Under the pieces are notes generated by a model. That model was given only the letters and a program-made list of their open reading frames with translations, searched no databases and was not told the origin of the DNA. Positions 42,230-49,945 of a DNA stretch of 54,626 nucleotides are shown in pieces (the first letter of the stretch is position 1; each line of letters starts with the position of its first letter). Position numbers and translations under genes: made by a program. Source of the stretch: an uncultured Ruminiclostridium sp. (GTDB lineage Bacteria > Bacillota > Clostridia > Oscillospirales > Ruminococcaceae); the NCBI GenBank assembly GCA_949878745.1, contig CATLBH010000017.1:1-54626 (forward strand), in the 5' to 3' direction.

Positions 42230-42901
42230 TTAATTCATATATTCGCCGTTGTATTCCAGAAGGGTCACTCCCGTTACGCCGCTCACCGTTTTGAATCGGG
42301 AAGCTTCGGAGGTGTCGTTGTTTTTAACCTTTATCTCCACGGTGAGCTCCGTTTCGCCGTCGGTAAGGGTCTTGCTCTTAAGCTTATATTTCATGGAGCT
42401 TAAAAGCGTGTTTATCTGATTTTCGGCGGAGTCATCGTATCTTACTATCAGGAGATAATTTTTCTTTTCCTTTTTGCAGAAGTGCAGTATTATGTAGATA
42501 AGGGCTATAACCACCGTTCCCACCATGGCCACGAAATAGAGACCCGCGCCGCAGGTTAAACCCGACGCAATGCCCCAAAACAAAAAGCCGATATCAAGCG
42601 GATCTTTTATGGCGGAGCGGAAACGCACGATGGAAAGCGCGCCCACCATACCGAGAGAAAGCACCAAGTTGGCGCTTATGGTCATTATGATGAAGGAGGT
42701 TATGACGGATATCATAATCAGAAGTATGTTGAAATTATCGCTGTAAACCACGCCGCGGTAGAAAAAGCGGTACACAAGATAAATCAGGACGCCGCAGAGG
42801 GCGGCGGAAAACATACAAATAAGTATGTGGGGCAGCGAAAGGCTGGCCAGCTGATCCGACAGATCCAGGCTCGCGCCGAGATCTTCAAGTATTTTATCCA
42901 T
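42230..42901 (-). CDS. DUF4956 membrane protein
   Basis: A 223-residue protein with four membrane spans (about residues 25-48, 55-76, 88-110 and 115-138) and a cytoplasmic C-terminal domain. MVGALSIVRFRSAIKDPLDIGFLFW is the strongly conserved signature of DUF4956. Such proteins are commonly encoded next to VTC-domain polyphosphate polymerases, as here. AAAGGAAAAAC precedes the ATG. Confidence 0.88.
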   Translation of the reverse strand: MDKILEDLGASLDLSDQLASLSLPHILICMFSAALCGVLIYLVYRFFYRGVVYSDNFNILLIMISVITSFIIMTISANLVLSLGMVGALSIVRFRSAIKDPLDIGFLFWGIASGLTCGAGLYFVAMVGTVVIALIYIILHFCKKEKKNYLLIVRYDDSAENQINTLLSSMKYKLKSKTLTDGETELTVEIKVKNNDTSEASRFKTVSGVTGVTLLEYNGEYMN

Positions 42902-42938
42902 TTGTTTGTTTTTCCTTTCAGGTTACGGAGACTGTTTT

Positions 42939-43178
42939 GAAACTGTTTCAATAGGAATCGGGGCGCGTCTTTTCGGCATATTTTGCCGCTGACTTGCGTT
43001 TTGTCATTTGCCCAAAGTCGGCGCATCCTTGCGCCGACAACAAAGCAAATTACTAACACATCGTGTGTTAAAAATCCTTGACGGGCTTATCGCGTAAGCT
43101 GCCCGCCTGCGGATTTTTGCCTTGTCATCAACAAAATATGCTCGAAAATCCGCACACCATTCTTATTGGAACAGTTTC
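42939..43178. repeat. Palindromic repeat, GAAACTGTTTC type, complete copy
   Basis: A 240-base element with inverted ends GAAACTGTTTCAATAGGAAT and ATTCTTATTGGAACAGTTTC. Inside are CGGCATATTTTGCCG, GTCGGCGCA...TGCGCCGAC and the GACGGGCTTATCGCG module. It lies between the VTC gene and the DUF4956 gene without disrupting either. Confidence 0.8.
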
Positions 43179-43193
43179 TTATTAAACAGACAC

Positions 43194-43898
43194 TTATTTT
43201 GCAAGTTTTTTTCTGAAATCCCTGCACAGTACGTATTTTGAGACCGATTCGGCGTTTAGGGGAAGACCCGCCAAAAGCTCGCGTATGTAGGAAGGCATAA
43301 AGCTGTCGTATTTCACCTCTAAAATTATTTCGCCCTTGTCAAAGACGTCGTAAAAGTTCGGCTTTCCGTTCAGGGCATCCATTCCCGCCATAGTTTTAAG
43401 ACGGCTGTCAAAGGTGATTCGTACGTTTCCCGCGGGGCAGACATAGGCTTCCCTCACATAGTCCACCACGGCGGCGGGGGATATCCTCACCAGCTTATCG
43501 GAGGCGTATAGTTCCTCGCCCACGGTACCCAGAAACCTTTCCTCGGACAAAAAGCCTTTGTCTCCCCGAAGAATGCTTTCGTAATCGCCGCAGGTCATTT
43601 TCACGGAACGCTTTGACACCATTTCGCCCTTTTTGTCCTTGATCTCCAGGCGGATAAGTTTCGGGGAAAGACCGTAAAATCTGATGCGGTATTTTTTTCT
43701 TACGTCAAGACCCATCAGCTTATCGTTATAGGCGCTGTCGAAAACGTCGTCGAGATAAAGGCTTGTGATTCTGTAGACTCCGTTGTCTCCGTGGGCATCG
43801 GGTTTCATCACGGCTTTGGCTCTTTGGCGGATTATTTCATACCAGCCTTTGTTAAGCATATACTTGAACTCGTGACGGTACTTTTTTCGGTTATCCAA
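43194..43898 (-). CDS. VTC-domain polyphosphate polymerase family protein
   Basis: A 234-residue protein starting at TTG 43898 behind AAAAGGAGG. YRHEFKYMLNKG at residues 7-18, YRITSLYLDD at about 43, KYRIRFYG near 65 and LEIKDKKGEMVSKRSVKM in the centre carry the alternating basic and acidic residues lining the tunnel of VTC-type polymerases. The family makes inorganic polyphosphate from ATP in eukaryotes; in bacteria the role is inferred. It pairs with the DUF4956 gene downstream. A single-hairpin element ends exactly where its ribosome site begins. Confidence 0.88.
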   Translation of the reverse strand: MDNRKKYRHEFKYMLNKGWYEIIRQRAKAVMKPDAHGDNGVYRITSLYLDDVFDSAYNDKLMGLDVRKKYRIRFYGLSPKLIRLEIKDKKGEMVSKRSVKMTCGDYESILRGDKGFLSEERFLGTVGEELYASDKLVRISPAAVVDYVREAYVCPAGNVRITFDSRLKTMAGMDALNGKPNFYDVFDKGEIILEVKYDSFMPSYIRELLAGLPLNAESVSKYVLCRDFRKKLAK

Positions 43899-43915
43899 GC
43901 AACCGCCTCCTTTTC

Positions 43916-43971
43916 ATACCGATATTTGGCCATACATATTATTTGTCCGTACTTTGACCGAAGATCGGTAT
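43916..43971 (-). repeat. Single-hairpin relative of the double-hairpin element
   Basis: On the minus strand ATACCGATCTTCGGTCA leads through TACGGACAAATAATATGT to GGCCAAATATCGGTAT. Stem and loop correspond to one hairpin of copy 2 (ATACTAATCTTTGGTCA with loop ATAGACAAAAAA). The ends show paired changes: CTAATC/GATTAG there, CCGAT/ATCGG here. The element abuts AAAAGGAGG of the VTC gene in the same sense. Confidence 0.65.
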
Positions 43972-44058
43972 CGGATACTCTTGATACAGTATAACATAGA
44001 GCGCGAATTTTTGCAATAGTTTTACGTCAGTTTTTAAAAAGTTGTTTAAAACGACATA

Positions 44059-44087
44059 TTGACTTTGTTTCCGATAAATGATATAAT
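44059..44087 (+). promoter_or_regulatory. Promoter of the second chemoreceptor gene
   Basis: TTGACT at 44059-44064, a 17-base spacer and TATAAT at 44082-44087. The spacer contains CCGATAAA, reminiscent of a flagellar sigma-28 -10 element, but no properly spaced TAAA is present, so I call it a housekeeping promoter. Confidence 0.7.
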
Positions 44088-44162
44088 GGCTTTGTAATTT
44101 TTTCCTTAATTTCATCATCTGAATCTTTATAATTTATTTAATCAAGGAGGAAATCAGTCGAT

Positions 44163-46139
44163 ATGAAAACTATTAAGGGTAAAATACTTCTCCGAGTGCT
44201 GTTACTGGTGTTTTCGGTGGCGTTTGTGGTGGCTCTTATAAGCGCTTTTATGAACGCTTCGAGTATTGACTCGCTTCTTGCGAAAACAATACCTCCTTCC
44301 ACACGTATTGCCGCTAACGCGGTTAAGTGGAAGATGGATAATTACTGGGCGCCTCTCAAGGAAGCCGCCGAATACGATATATTCCGAGACGAGGATCCCG
44401 AATCAGCCGCAATAAATGAAATGGCTTTAATTATGGCTGAAAGAAACGGATTTATTTACATAGGCAAGATGGATGCGGATGGCAAAGCTTCCACAGGTCA
44501 GAATTACGGCAGCGAGTCTTATTTCACGCAATGCCGCGATACTATGAAGCCGTATGTTACCGATCTTATGTTTGACGGTGAGCGGAACGTGTTTATACTT
44601 GAAGTTCCCATTATTACCGACGGTGGATTTGACGGGATCGTTTACGGCGCGGTCAACGCGGATTTTCTCGTGGATATAGTAAGCGATCTTCTTGTGGGTG
44701 ACAAAGGCGTGTCTTATATAATAGACAGGAACGGAAACGTTATAGGTCACCCGGATCGCTCTTTTATAGAACAGCACGCCAACATTATCGAGACCGCCAA
44801 GGAGGACAAGGGCGTTCAGAGCGTGGCGGACGTAAATCTTCGCATGATGAAAGGCGAAACGGGCTTTGACACGTATAATTATTACGGGGATAAGAAGCTG
44901 GTGGGCTATGCTCCCATAAGCGAGGAATTGGGCTGGAGCATCGCCATAGAGATGAGCGAAAACGAGTTTAAGTCCTCGATAGGCGTCAGCACGGCGCTTA
45001 TTTACGGGGCGGCGCTTATAGTTATAGTAATCGCGTTTATAGCGGCTCTTCGTCTGGCGCGGACCATCTCGGAGCCGATAAAGGCCTGTTCGGAGCGGCT
45101 GACGCTGCTGTCTCAGGGGGATCTTCAGGCGGCGGTGCCCGAGGTTACCACCAAGGACGAGATAGCCGCGCTTGTTACGGCGCTGGGCACCACGGTATCG
45201 CGGCTTTCGGACGTGGTGGGGGACGTGTCGGGGCATCTGGGGCATATGGCCAACGGAGATTTTACGGTTGAAATGACCCGCCGGTACAAGGGGGACTTTG
45301 TGGCGATAGAGACCTCGATGAAATCCATACAGAGATCGCTCAGAGACACTCTTATCGGTATTTCCCAATCCTCCGACCAGGTGGCGGTAAGCGCGGATCA
45401 GGTGGCGGCAAGCTCCACCGCGCTGAGTCAGGGAGCCACGGAGCAGGCGAGCTCCGTTGAAGAGCTGGCGGCGACTATCACGGACATTTCGGGACATATA
45501 CGCAATAACGCCGAAACCACCCGCAAGGCCAACGAAAACGCCCATATGGCGGGCGAAGATATGGACGAAAGCAGCCATAAGATGCAGGAGCTTATCGAGG
45601 CCATTCAGGAGATCAATATGACCTCGGACAAGATAAGCGACATTATACAGACCATCGAGGACATCGCGTTCCAGACAAACATTCTCGCCCTTAACGCGGC
45701 GGTTGAGGCGGCCAGGGCGGGGGACGCGGGCAAGGGCTTCGCGGTGGTGGCTTCGGAGGTAAGAAGTCTCGCCTCGAAATCCGCGGCCGCTTCCAAGAAC
45801 ACGGCGGCGCTTATAAACGAATCCCAGCTGGCGGTTCAGAAGGGAATGACTTTGGTGAACGAGACGGCGGAGGCGCTGATGCGCACCGTGGAAAGCGTGG
45901 AGAACATCGTTACCATGCTGGACGAGATTTCCAACGCCACGGAGCAGCAGTCGGAGGCTATAGAGCAGGTAACGCTGGGCGTGGATCAGATTTCCACCGT
46001 GGTTCAGACCACCTCGGCCACTTCGGAGGAGAACGCGGCCACCGCGGAAGAACTTTCCGGACAGTCGCAGGTTATGAATAATATGATTGCCAAGTTCAAG
46101 CTGGAGCAAAAGGAAGCGGAAGAGCCGGCGGCTGAATAA
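44163..46139 (+). CDS. Methyl-accepting chemotaxis protein with dCache sensor
   Basis: A 658-residue chemoreceptor. A first span (about 9-31) precedes an extracellular double-Cache domain (about 35-275: [50 protein letters not shown]), a second span (about 280-300), HAMP (about 302-355), and a signalling domain with the tip [20 protein letters not shown] near 498-518. dCache sensors usually bind small metabolites. AAGGAGG is 12 bases before the ATG. It is a different paralogue from the receptor at 32942. Confidence 0.95.
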   Translation: MKTIKGKILLRVLLLVFSVAFVVALISAFMNASSIDSLLAKTIPPSTRIAANAVKWKMDNYWAPLKEAAEYDIFRDEDPESAAINEMALIMAERNGFIYIGKMDADGKASTGQNYGSESYFTQCRDTMKPYVTDLMFDGERNVFILEVPIITDGGFDGIVYGAVNADFLVDIVSDLLVGDKGVSYIIDRNGNVIGHPDRSFIEQHANIIETAKEDKGVQSVADVNLRMMKGETGFDTYNYYGDKKLVGYAPISEELGWSIAIEMSENEFKSSIGVSTALIYGAALIVIVIAFIAALRLARTISEPIKACSERLTLLSQGDLQAAVPEVTTKDEIAALVTALGTTVSRLSDVVGDVSGHLGHMANGDFTVEMTRRYKGDFVAIETSMKSIQRSLRDTLIGISQSSDQVAVSADQVAASSTALSQGATEQASSVEELAATITDISGHIRNNAETTRKANENAHMAGEDMDESSHKMQELIEAIQEINMTSDKISDIIQTIEDIAFQTNILALNAAVEAARAGDAGKGFAVVASEVRSLASKSAAASKNTAALINESQLAVQKGMTLVNETAEALMRTVESVENIVTMLDEISNATEQQSEAIEQVTLGVDQISTVVQTTSATSEENAATAEELSGQSQVMNNMIAKFKLEQKEAEEPAAE

Positions 46140-46263
46140 AAAAAGTAAAAAAGTGATATACGAACGCTTTCGGAGGCGGGAGACGGTTTTAAACGGATTT
46201 CGCGGAAGATGGGCGTTCGTTTTTTTCGGAAATTTTTATTCAATTTTCAATGAGCGTTTTTTT

Positions 46264-46379
46264 ATACTGATTTTTAATCAATCTGTTGACAAACAGATTG
46301 ACTAAAAATCACCCCCAAAGCACTATATGCAAATCATTCCAAATTTTATTTTGTCTATAGTATGATTTGAAAACAGTAT
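46264..46379 (+). repeat. Double-hairpin element, copy 4
   Basis: Hairpin I, TGATTTTTAATCAATCTGTT with AACAGATTGACTAAAAATCA, is paired over 20 bases with one mismatch. The core is CCCCCAAAGCACTA. Hairpin II is CAAATCAT...ATGATTTG, ending CAGTAT. The stems differ from all other copies. AAGGAGGG follows 23 bases later. Confidence 0.75.
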
Positions 46380-46499
46380 TAATTCGATAAAAACAGACAA
46401 AAAAGGAGGGCGGCGTGTTGTATTTTCCGCTTTTCTTTCGAAAAACGAAAGGAAAGCCGGTGAGTACGAAGGACGGGAGGCGAAGCAGAAAATGCACTA

Positions 46500-46614
46500 A
46501 TACTAATCTTTAATCATAATGCAGACGAAGTCGGAAATACGATTGAAGATTACACCCGAAACACTAATCTTTGGTCAACATTTTTTTGTCTATAATCTGA
46601 CCAAAGATTAGTAT
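46500..46614 (+). repeat. Double-hairpin element, copy 5
   Basis: The same stems as copy 2 in the opposite orientation in the window: AATCTTTAATCATAA...GATTGAAGATT, core TACACCCGAAACACTA, then AATCTTTGGTCA...TGACCAAAGATT and AGTAT. AGGGGGG follows within 15 bases. Confidence 0.8.
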
Positions 46615-46906
46615 TAGGAATCAGGGGGGACCGATTTTTTTGAAGATTGACATTTGTATTTTCCTTTCTTTTTATTCTCTTGTGAGTTGATTTATATTAT
46701 ACTTGATTGGGAACGAAAAGTCAAGCTTTTGGAGGTACAAAAATTTTGAAATTTTCGGATTCGTTTTTGTATAATTTAACGATACATTATCTTGGGAAAA
46801 ATGTCGGTTTATTTTACGCCGCTTGTGTTACACGGTATCGAGTCCGCTTTTTTACCCTTATTTTACTTGTTTTACCCGTATTTTAACCGTTTTTTTAAAA
46901 AAACTA

Positions 46907-46935
46907 TTGCATATTTTCCCAAATTATTGTAAAAT
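46907..46935 (+). promoter_or_regulatory. Promoter of the hybrid kinase gene
   Basis: TTGCAT at 46907-46912, a 17-base spacer and TAAAAT at 46930-46935, some 70 bases before the ATG at 47008. Confidence 0.65.
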
Positions 46936-47007
46936 AAAAAATATCAATATTTTTTGAGCAGCTTTTGTTATTTGCCCCCAAAATAAAAGCGAATCGGAGG
47001 ATTTTAT

Positions 47008-49068
47008 ATGCACGACAGCTTTAAGGATCTTTTGAAAATTTCCGCCGAAAGCTCCGACGATTTTTTCAGGAGACTTGTGGAGGAAATGCCCGGAGGCTTC
47101 TTTATTTACCGCGCCGACGGAAAAGAGGAGGTTCTTCGTATAAACAAGGCGGCGCTGAGAATATTCGGATGTGAGAATATGGAAGAGTTTAAAAGGCTTA
47201 CGGGAGGAACTTTTCGAGGAATGGTGCACCCGGACGACCTGGAGCGGGTGGAAAACAGCATATCATATCAGATAGCCAACAGCGTCAACAATCTGGACTA
47301 TGTGGAATACAGGATACGGCAGGCGGACGGGTCAACGCGCTGGGTCACCGATTACGGCAGATTTGCCCATCTTGAAAATGTGGGCGATATATATTATGTT
47401 TTTATATCAGACGATACCGAGCGAATGAAGAAACGTATGAGCGATCTGGAAACCATAAACAGCGAGCTGGTGAAAATTTCCGCCCGCGAGAGCCAGTATC
47501 GCAAGGCCATACTTTACGACGCGATTTTTTTCTTCGAGATAGACCTTACCCGCGACAGATTCATCACCGCCATCACTCATACCGAGGACGTTCACACCTT
47601 TGATATGTTCGATTCGGTGAACACGGGGGAAGAGACTAAGTTTTCGGATTTTATCGATTTTTCCGCCAAGGGACAGATCGACCCCGACGAATATATACGG
47701 TTTTTCGACAGGGAGCGGCTTATACGCTTCTGTGAAGAGGGTCAGCTGGAGCAAAGCTATGAATGTCAGGCCTCGGACAACTTAGGACGGAGGCGGCTGC
47801 TTCAATACGTGGCGCTTTTGGGGAAAAGCGCCGACGGGAAAGTTTCCGCGCTTATTATGGCGAAGGATATCACTTCTCAGGACGAAAAGCAAAAGCTTCT
47901 TCAAATGTCATTAAGACAGGCACAGGCGGCGAATATAGCCAAAACCACCTTTCTTTCCAATATGTCTCACGACGTAAAGACCCCGCTTAACGCGATTTTG
48001 GGCTTCGCCGACCTTATAAAGCTTCATATTGACGACAGCGCGGCAATCGAAGAGTATACGGATAAAATAAAGATTTCGGGAAAACAGCTTCTTAACATAT
48101 TAAACGAGGCTCTGGAAGTAACCCGAATGGAATCGGGAAAAGCCATGCTGGCGGAAACGGAATGTCACCTTATCGATCTTCTGGCGGAGGTGGAGAAGGC
48201 GGTGATTCCCGAAATGAACGCGAAATCCATACGGTTTAACGTGGATAAGTCGCAGATTACCCATTTTTCGGTTTATATGGACGTTTTGAGAATGAAGGAA
48301 ATGCTGTGTCAGCTGCTCGACAATGCCGCCAAATATAACAGAAATTCGGGAAAAGTACACCTTACGGTAGGGGAAGAGGTTCATTCGTGCGGCTACGGCA
48401 AATATACGTTTATTGTGGAGGACAACGGCTGCGGCATTTCCGACGAGTTTATGGAGCGTATCTTCGAGCCATTTTCCAGGGAAAGCAACACCACAAAAAG
48501 CGGCGTGCCGGGAAGCGGGCTGGGGCTCGCGGTGGTGAAAAACCTTGTGGATCTTATGGGGGGGAAAATCACGGCGGAAAGCAAGGTGGGAGAGGGCTCA
48601 AGGTTCACGGTGACCCTGGTGCTGAAAATACTCGAAAAAAACATTCCCGCGGGCAGGGAAATAACCCTTGAGGGAAAACGGCTGCTGCTGGCGGAAGACA
48701 ACGCCATAAACTGTGAGATAGCGGAGGCGCTTCTCACCGAGGAAGGCTTCACAGTAGAAACCGTTGGCGACGGGGATCAGGCGGTGGAGGCGGTGCGGAA
48801 GGCGGAAGCCGGGTATTTCGATTTTGTACTTATGGACATACAGATGCCGCGTATGAACGGGTATGAGGCCACTATGGCCATCAGAGCCCTTAAGGACAGG
48901 GAGCGGGCGAATGTTCCAATAATTGCGCTTTCCGCCAATACATATGCCGAGGATCAGAAAATGTCGGTACAATCGGGTATGGACGCTCACGTTTCAAAGC
49001 CTTTGGATATGACTAAGCTTAAGGAAACAATAAAAACGGTTTTGGAACGCAGAAGCGTTCAGAGCTGA
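47008..49068 (+). CDS. Cytoplasmic hybrid sensor histidine kinase with PAS and receiver
   Basis: A 686-residue protein without membrane spans. A PAS domain (about 20-140) has GGFFIYRADGKEEVLRINKA and VEYRIRQADGSTRWV, and a second sensor region follows (about 160-300). HisKA has FLSNMSHDVKTPLNAI with His near 321. The ATPase has NAAKYNRNSG, DNGCGISDEF and GSGLGLAVVKN. A C-terminal receiver domain has LLLAEDNAIN and the Asp in LMDIQMPRMNG near 609. It senses an intracellular signal; its output would go through another protein, possibly the HD-GYP protein nearby. GGAGG precedes the ATG. Confidence 0.93.
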   Translation: MHDSFKDLLKISAESSDDFFRRLVEEMPGGFFIYRADGKEEVLRINKAALRIFGCENMEEFKRLTGGTFRGMVHPDDLERVENSISYQIANSVNNLDYVEYRIRQADGSTRWVTDYGRFAHLENVGDIYYVFISDDTERMKKRMSDLETINSELVKISARESQYRKAILYDAIFFFEIDLTRDRFITAITHTEDVHTFDMFDSVNTGEETKFSDFIDFSAKGQIDPDEYIRFFDRERLIRFCEEGQLEQSYECQASDNLGRRRLLQYVALLGKSADGKVSALIMAKDITSQDEKQKLLQMSLRQAQAANIAKTTFLSNMSHDVKTPLNAILGFADLIKLHIDDSAAIEEYTDKIKISGKQLLNILNEALEVTRMESGKAMLAETECHLIDLLAEVEKAVIPEMNAKSIRFNVDKSQITHFSVYMDVLRMKEMLCQLLDNAAKYNRNSGKVHLTVGEEVHSCGYGKYTFIVEDNGCGISDEFMERIFEPFSRESNTTKSGVPGSGLGLAVVKNLVDLMGGKITAESKVGEGSRFTVTLVLKILEKNIPAGREITLEGKRLLLAEDNAINCEIAEALLTEEGFTVETVGDGDQAVEAVRKAEAGYFDFVLMDIQMPRMNGYEATMAIRALKDRERANVPIIALSANTYAEDQKMSVQSGMDAHVSKPLDMTKLKETIKTVLERRSVQS

Positions 49069-49094
49069 AATAAAAACAAAAAGGATCTGATAAT

Positions 49095-49895
49095 TTGAAA
49101 ATATTTGACGCGCATTGTCACATTTTTCCCGAAAAAATAGCCTCGAAGGCTTCCGTTAACATCGGCGCTTTTTACGGGCTTCATATGTGTTTTGACGGCT
49201 CGGTGAAAACGCTTATGGAGCTGTACGGGAAGGTGGGGGTAGACAAGTGTCTTGTACAGTCCGTTGCCACGACTCCGGCGCAGGTTAAGAGCATAAACGA
49301 TTTTATCGCGGAAAGCGTTAAGGAATATCCGGATATGTTTGTGGGCTTCTGTTCGCTCCACCCTCTTATGGAAAAAAAGGAGATAGAGGCGGAGATAGAC
49401 AGGGTCATCGGAATGGGCCTCAAAGGAATAAAGCTTCACCCCGACTTTCAGAAATTCAGGATAGACGAGCGGAAGGCTTATGATATTTACGAGCCTGCCG
49501 AGGGAAGGCTTCCCATACTTTTTCATACGGGCGACAAGCGGTACGACTATTCCTCGCCGAAGCATCTGGCGAAGGCGCTTAAGGATTTTCCCCGTCTTAC
49601 GGCCATAGGCGCTCATTTCGGCGGTTGGAGCGAATGGGACGAGGGAATGAGGTATCTGGCGGGGAATCCCAACGTTTACGTGGACACAAGCAGCTCGCTG
49701 TACGAGGTTTCTTCCGAAAAGGCTTTGGAATATATAAGAGCCTTTACCGCCGATCGGGTGATGTTCGGCACCGACTATCCAATGTGGGACGTGAGGGACG
49801 AGCTCAGGTATATGGAAGGGCTTGACCTTACCGAGGCGGAGAGAGAAAAAATTATGTATAAAACCGCCTGTGGGCTTCTCGGAGTTTCGATTTAA
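49095..49895 (+). CDS. Amidohydrolase-2 family metal-dependent hydrolase
   Basis: A 266-residue TIM-barrel protein. The start is TTG 49095 behind AAGGA, giving FDAHCHIFPEKIA with the two metal-binding His. Then LKGIKLHPDFQKF, ILFHTGD, AIGAHFGGW and VMFGTDYPMWD carry the other metal ligands and catalytic Asp. The family includes decarboxylases and hydrolases; the reaction is not decidable. It is 26 bases after the hybrid kinase gene and 50 before the HD-GYP gene, so all three may be one transcript. Confidence 0.88.
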   Translation: MKIFDAHCHIFPEKIASKASVNIGAFYGLHMCFDGSVKTLMELYGKVGVDKCLVQSVATTPAQVKSINDFIAESVKEYPDMFVGFCSLHPLMEKKEIEAEIDRVIGMGLKGIKLHPDFQKFRIDERKAYDIYEPAEGRLPILFHTGDKRYDYSSPKHLAKALKDFPRLTAIGAHFGGWSEWDEGMRYLAGNPNVYVDTSSSLYEVSSEKALEYIRAFTADRVMFGTDYPMWDVRDELRYMEGLDLTEAEREKIMYKTACGLLGVSI

Positions 49896-49945
49896 ACTTA
49901 AGCAATTTGGCATATCTTGTCAAATGATCACGGGAGAGTTTTACA

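Larger units (their letters stand above)
46140..47007. other. Long gap with two double-hairpin elements
   Basis: It holds double-hairpin copies at 46264-46379 and 46500-46614 and, between them, a ribosome site AAGGAGGG with a 32-codon frame (46415-46513, LYFPLFFRKTKGKP...), a GCTTTTCTTTCG...CGAAAGGAAAGC hairpin at 46429-46457, and after the second copy AGGGGGG with a 16-codon TTG frame (MKIDICIF...). These look like starts of genes that have been lost. The rest is AT-rich and leads to the hybrid-kinase promoter. Confidence 0.5.

Noticed and set aside
42230-43898. Disruption of the VTC/DUF4956 pair by the repeat at 42939-43178
   Set aside because: The repeat lies wholly between the stop of the VTC gene and the ribosome site of the DUF4956 gene; both frames are intact.
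44059-44090. Flagellar sigma-28 promoter for the second chemoreceptor
   Set aside because: CCGATAAA is present, but no TAAA box lies at the required 15-base spacing, while a consensus housekeeping promoter overlaps it.
44427-46109. A 560-codon open frame on the minus strand
   Set aside because: It lies wholly antisense to the second chemoreceptor, with low-complexity Arg/Leu/Gly composition and no ribosome site; a shadow frame.
46429-46457. Terminator
   Set aside because: The GCTTTTCTTTCG hairpin is not followed by a T run on either strand and lies inside a short frame; it is left as a hairpin of unknown role.
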